Below, piece by piece: positions 22,160 to 22,160 of a stretch of 22,160 nt of DNA (its first letter is position 1; every line of letters begins with the position of its first letter). The stretch comes from Thiomargarita sp. (GTDB taxonomy: Bacteria > Pseudomonadota > Gammaproteobacteria > Beggiatoales > Beggiatoaceae). Position numbers and translations under genes: made by a program. Under the pieces are notes generated by a model that did not search any database, had not been told where the DNA came from, and saw nothing but the letters and a program-made list of their open reading frames with translations. The DNA lies in NCBI GenBank assembly GCA_020721025.1, contig DYNO01000005.1, forward strand, positions 1 through 22,160, read 5' to 3'.

Positions 22160-22160
22160 C

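Overview
The window looks like chromosomal DNA of a moderately AT-rich gammaproteobacterium. The gene set fits (trpF-trpB, lipA with an Mth938-like neighbour, FadL/OmpP1, a YfiR/TonB-receptor pair, GspC/GspM-like proteins, ftsW). The many sensor kinases, broken toxin-type genes and short dispersed palindromic repeats recall sulfur-oxidising Thiotrichales/Beggiatoaceae. That placement is a guess from style, not from a marker gene.

Layout. 1-2640: an XRE-type regulator, a soluble histidine kinase overlapping its single-domain response regulator, and a PIN-domain toxin gene that overlaps the regulator but is interrupted by an in-frame stop. 2793-6098: a PhnD-like binding lipoprotein followed at once by a membrane hybrid histidine kinase with two receiver domains; the kinase frame is broken by a TAG codon and a frameshift inside receiver 1. 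6125-6200 is a small mobile-element-like repeat. 6243-7325: an orphan pair resembling type II secretion GspM and GspC. 7359-7523: only the first 54 codons of an AAA ATPase, ending exactly inside a 100-bp inverted repeat. 7640-8935 (minus): a FadL/OmpP1-family outer-membrane protein, divergent from 9146-10981, a single reading frame encoding TrpF fused to TrpB. 11123-11839: a PLD-family protein with two C-terminal zinc-binding cysteine clusters. 11843-12472: a segment bounded by 36-nt inverted repeats (34/36 identical) that carries an orphan MNT-type nucleotidyltransferase antitoxin and a small unknown ORF. 12503-15299 (minus): a YfiR-like protein followed by a TonB-dependent receptor. 15377-16690 (plus): lipA and an Mth938-like gene. 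16838-17083 (minus): a small lipoprotein. 17329-19377 (minus): an EF-G-like GTPase. 19663-20814 (minus): ftsW, with a 99-bp hairpin element just upstream. 20978-22159 (minus, cut by the window end): a secreted protein with PPC-like repeats and a Thr/Pro/Glu heptapeptide linker.

How the parts relate. The window is housekeeping metabolism (tryptophan, lipoate, cell wall, translation) interleaved with sensory genes and decaying accessory genes. At least three genes are broken or cut (PIN toxin, hybrid kinase, AAA ATPase), and a fourth system (MNT/HEPN) lacks its toxin. Three families of short inverted repeats sit at or beside these lesions. No complete, clearly new multi-gene system is visible. 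The best leads are the inverted-repeat-bounded MNT segment, the repeat families associated with gene decay, the lipoprotein/hybrid-kinase pair and the TrpF-TrpB fusion that keeps a strong internal ribosome binding site. No tRNA, rRNA or CRISPR array was recognised.
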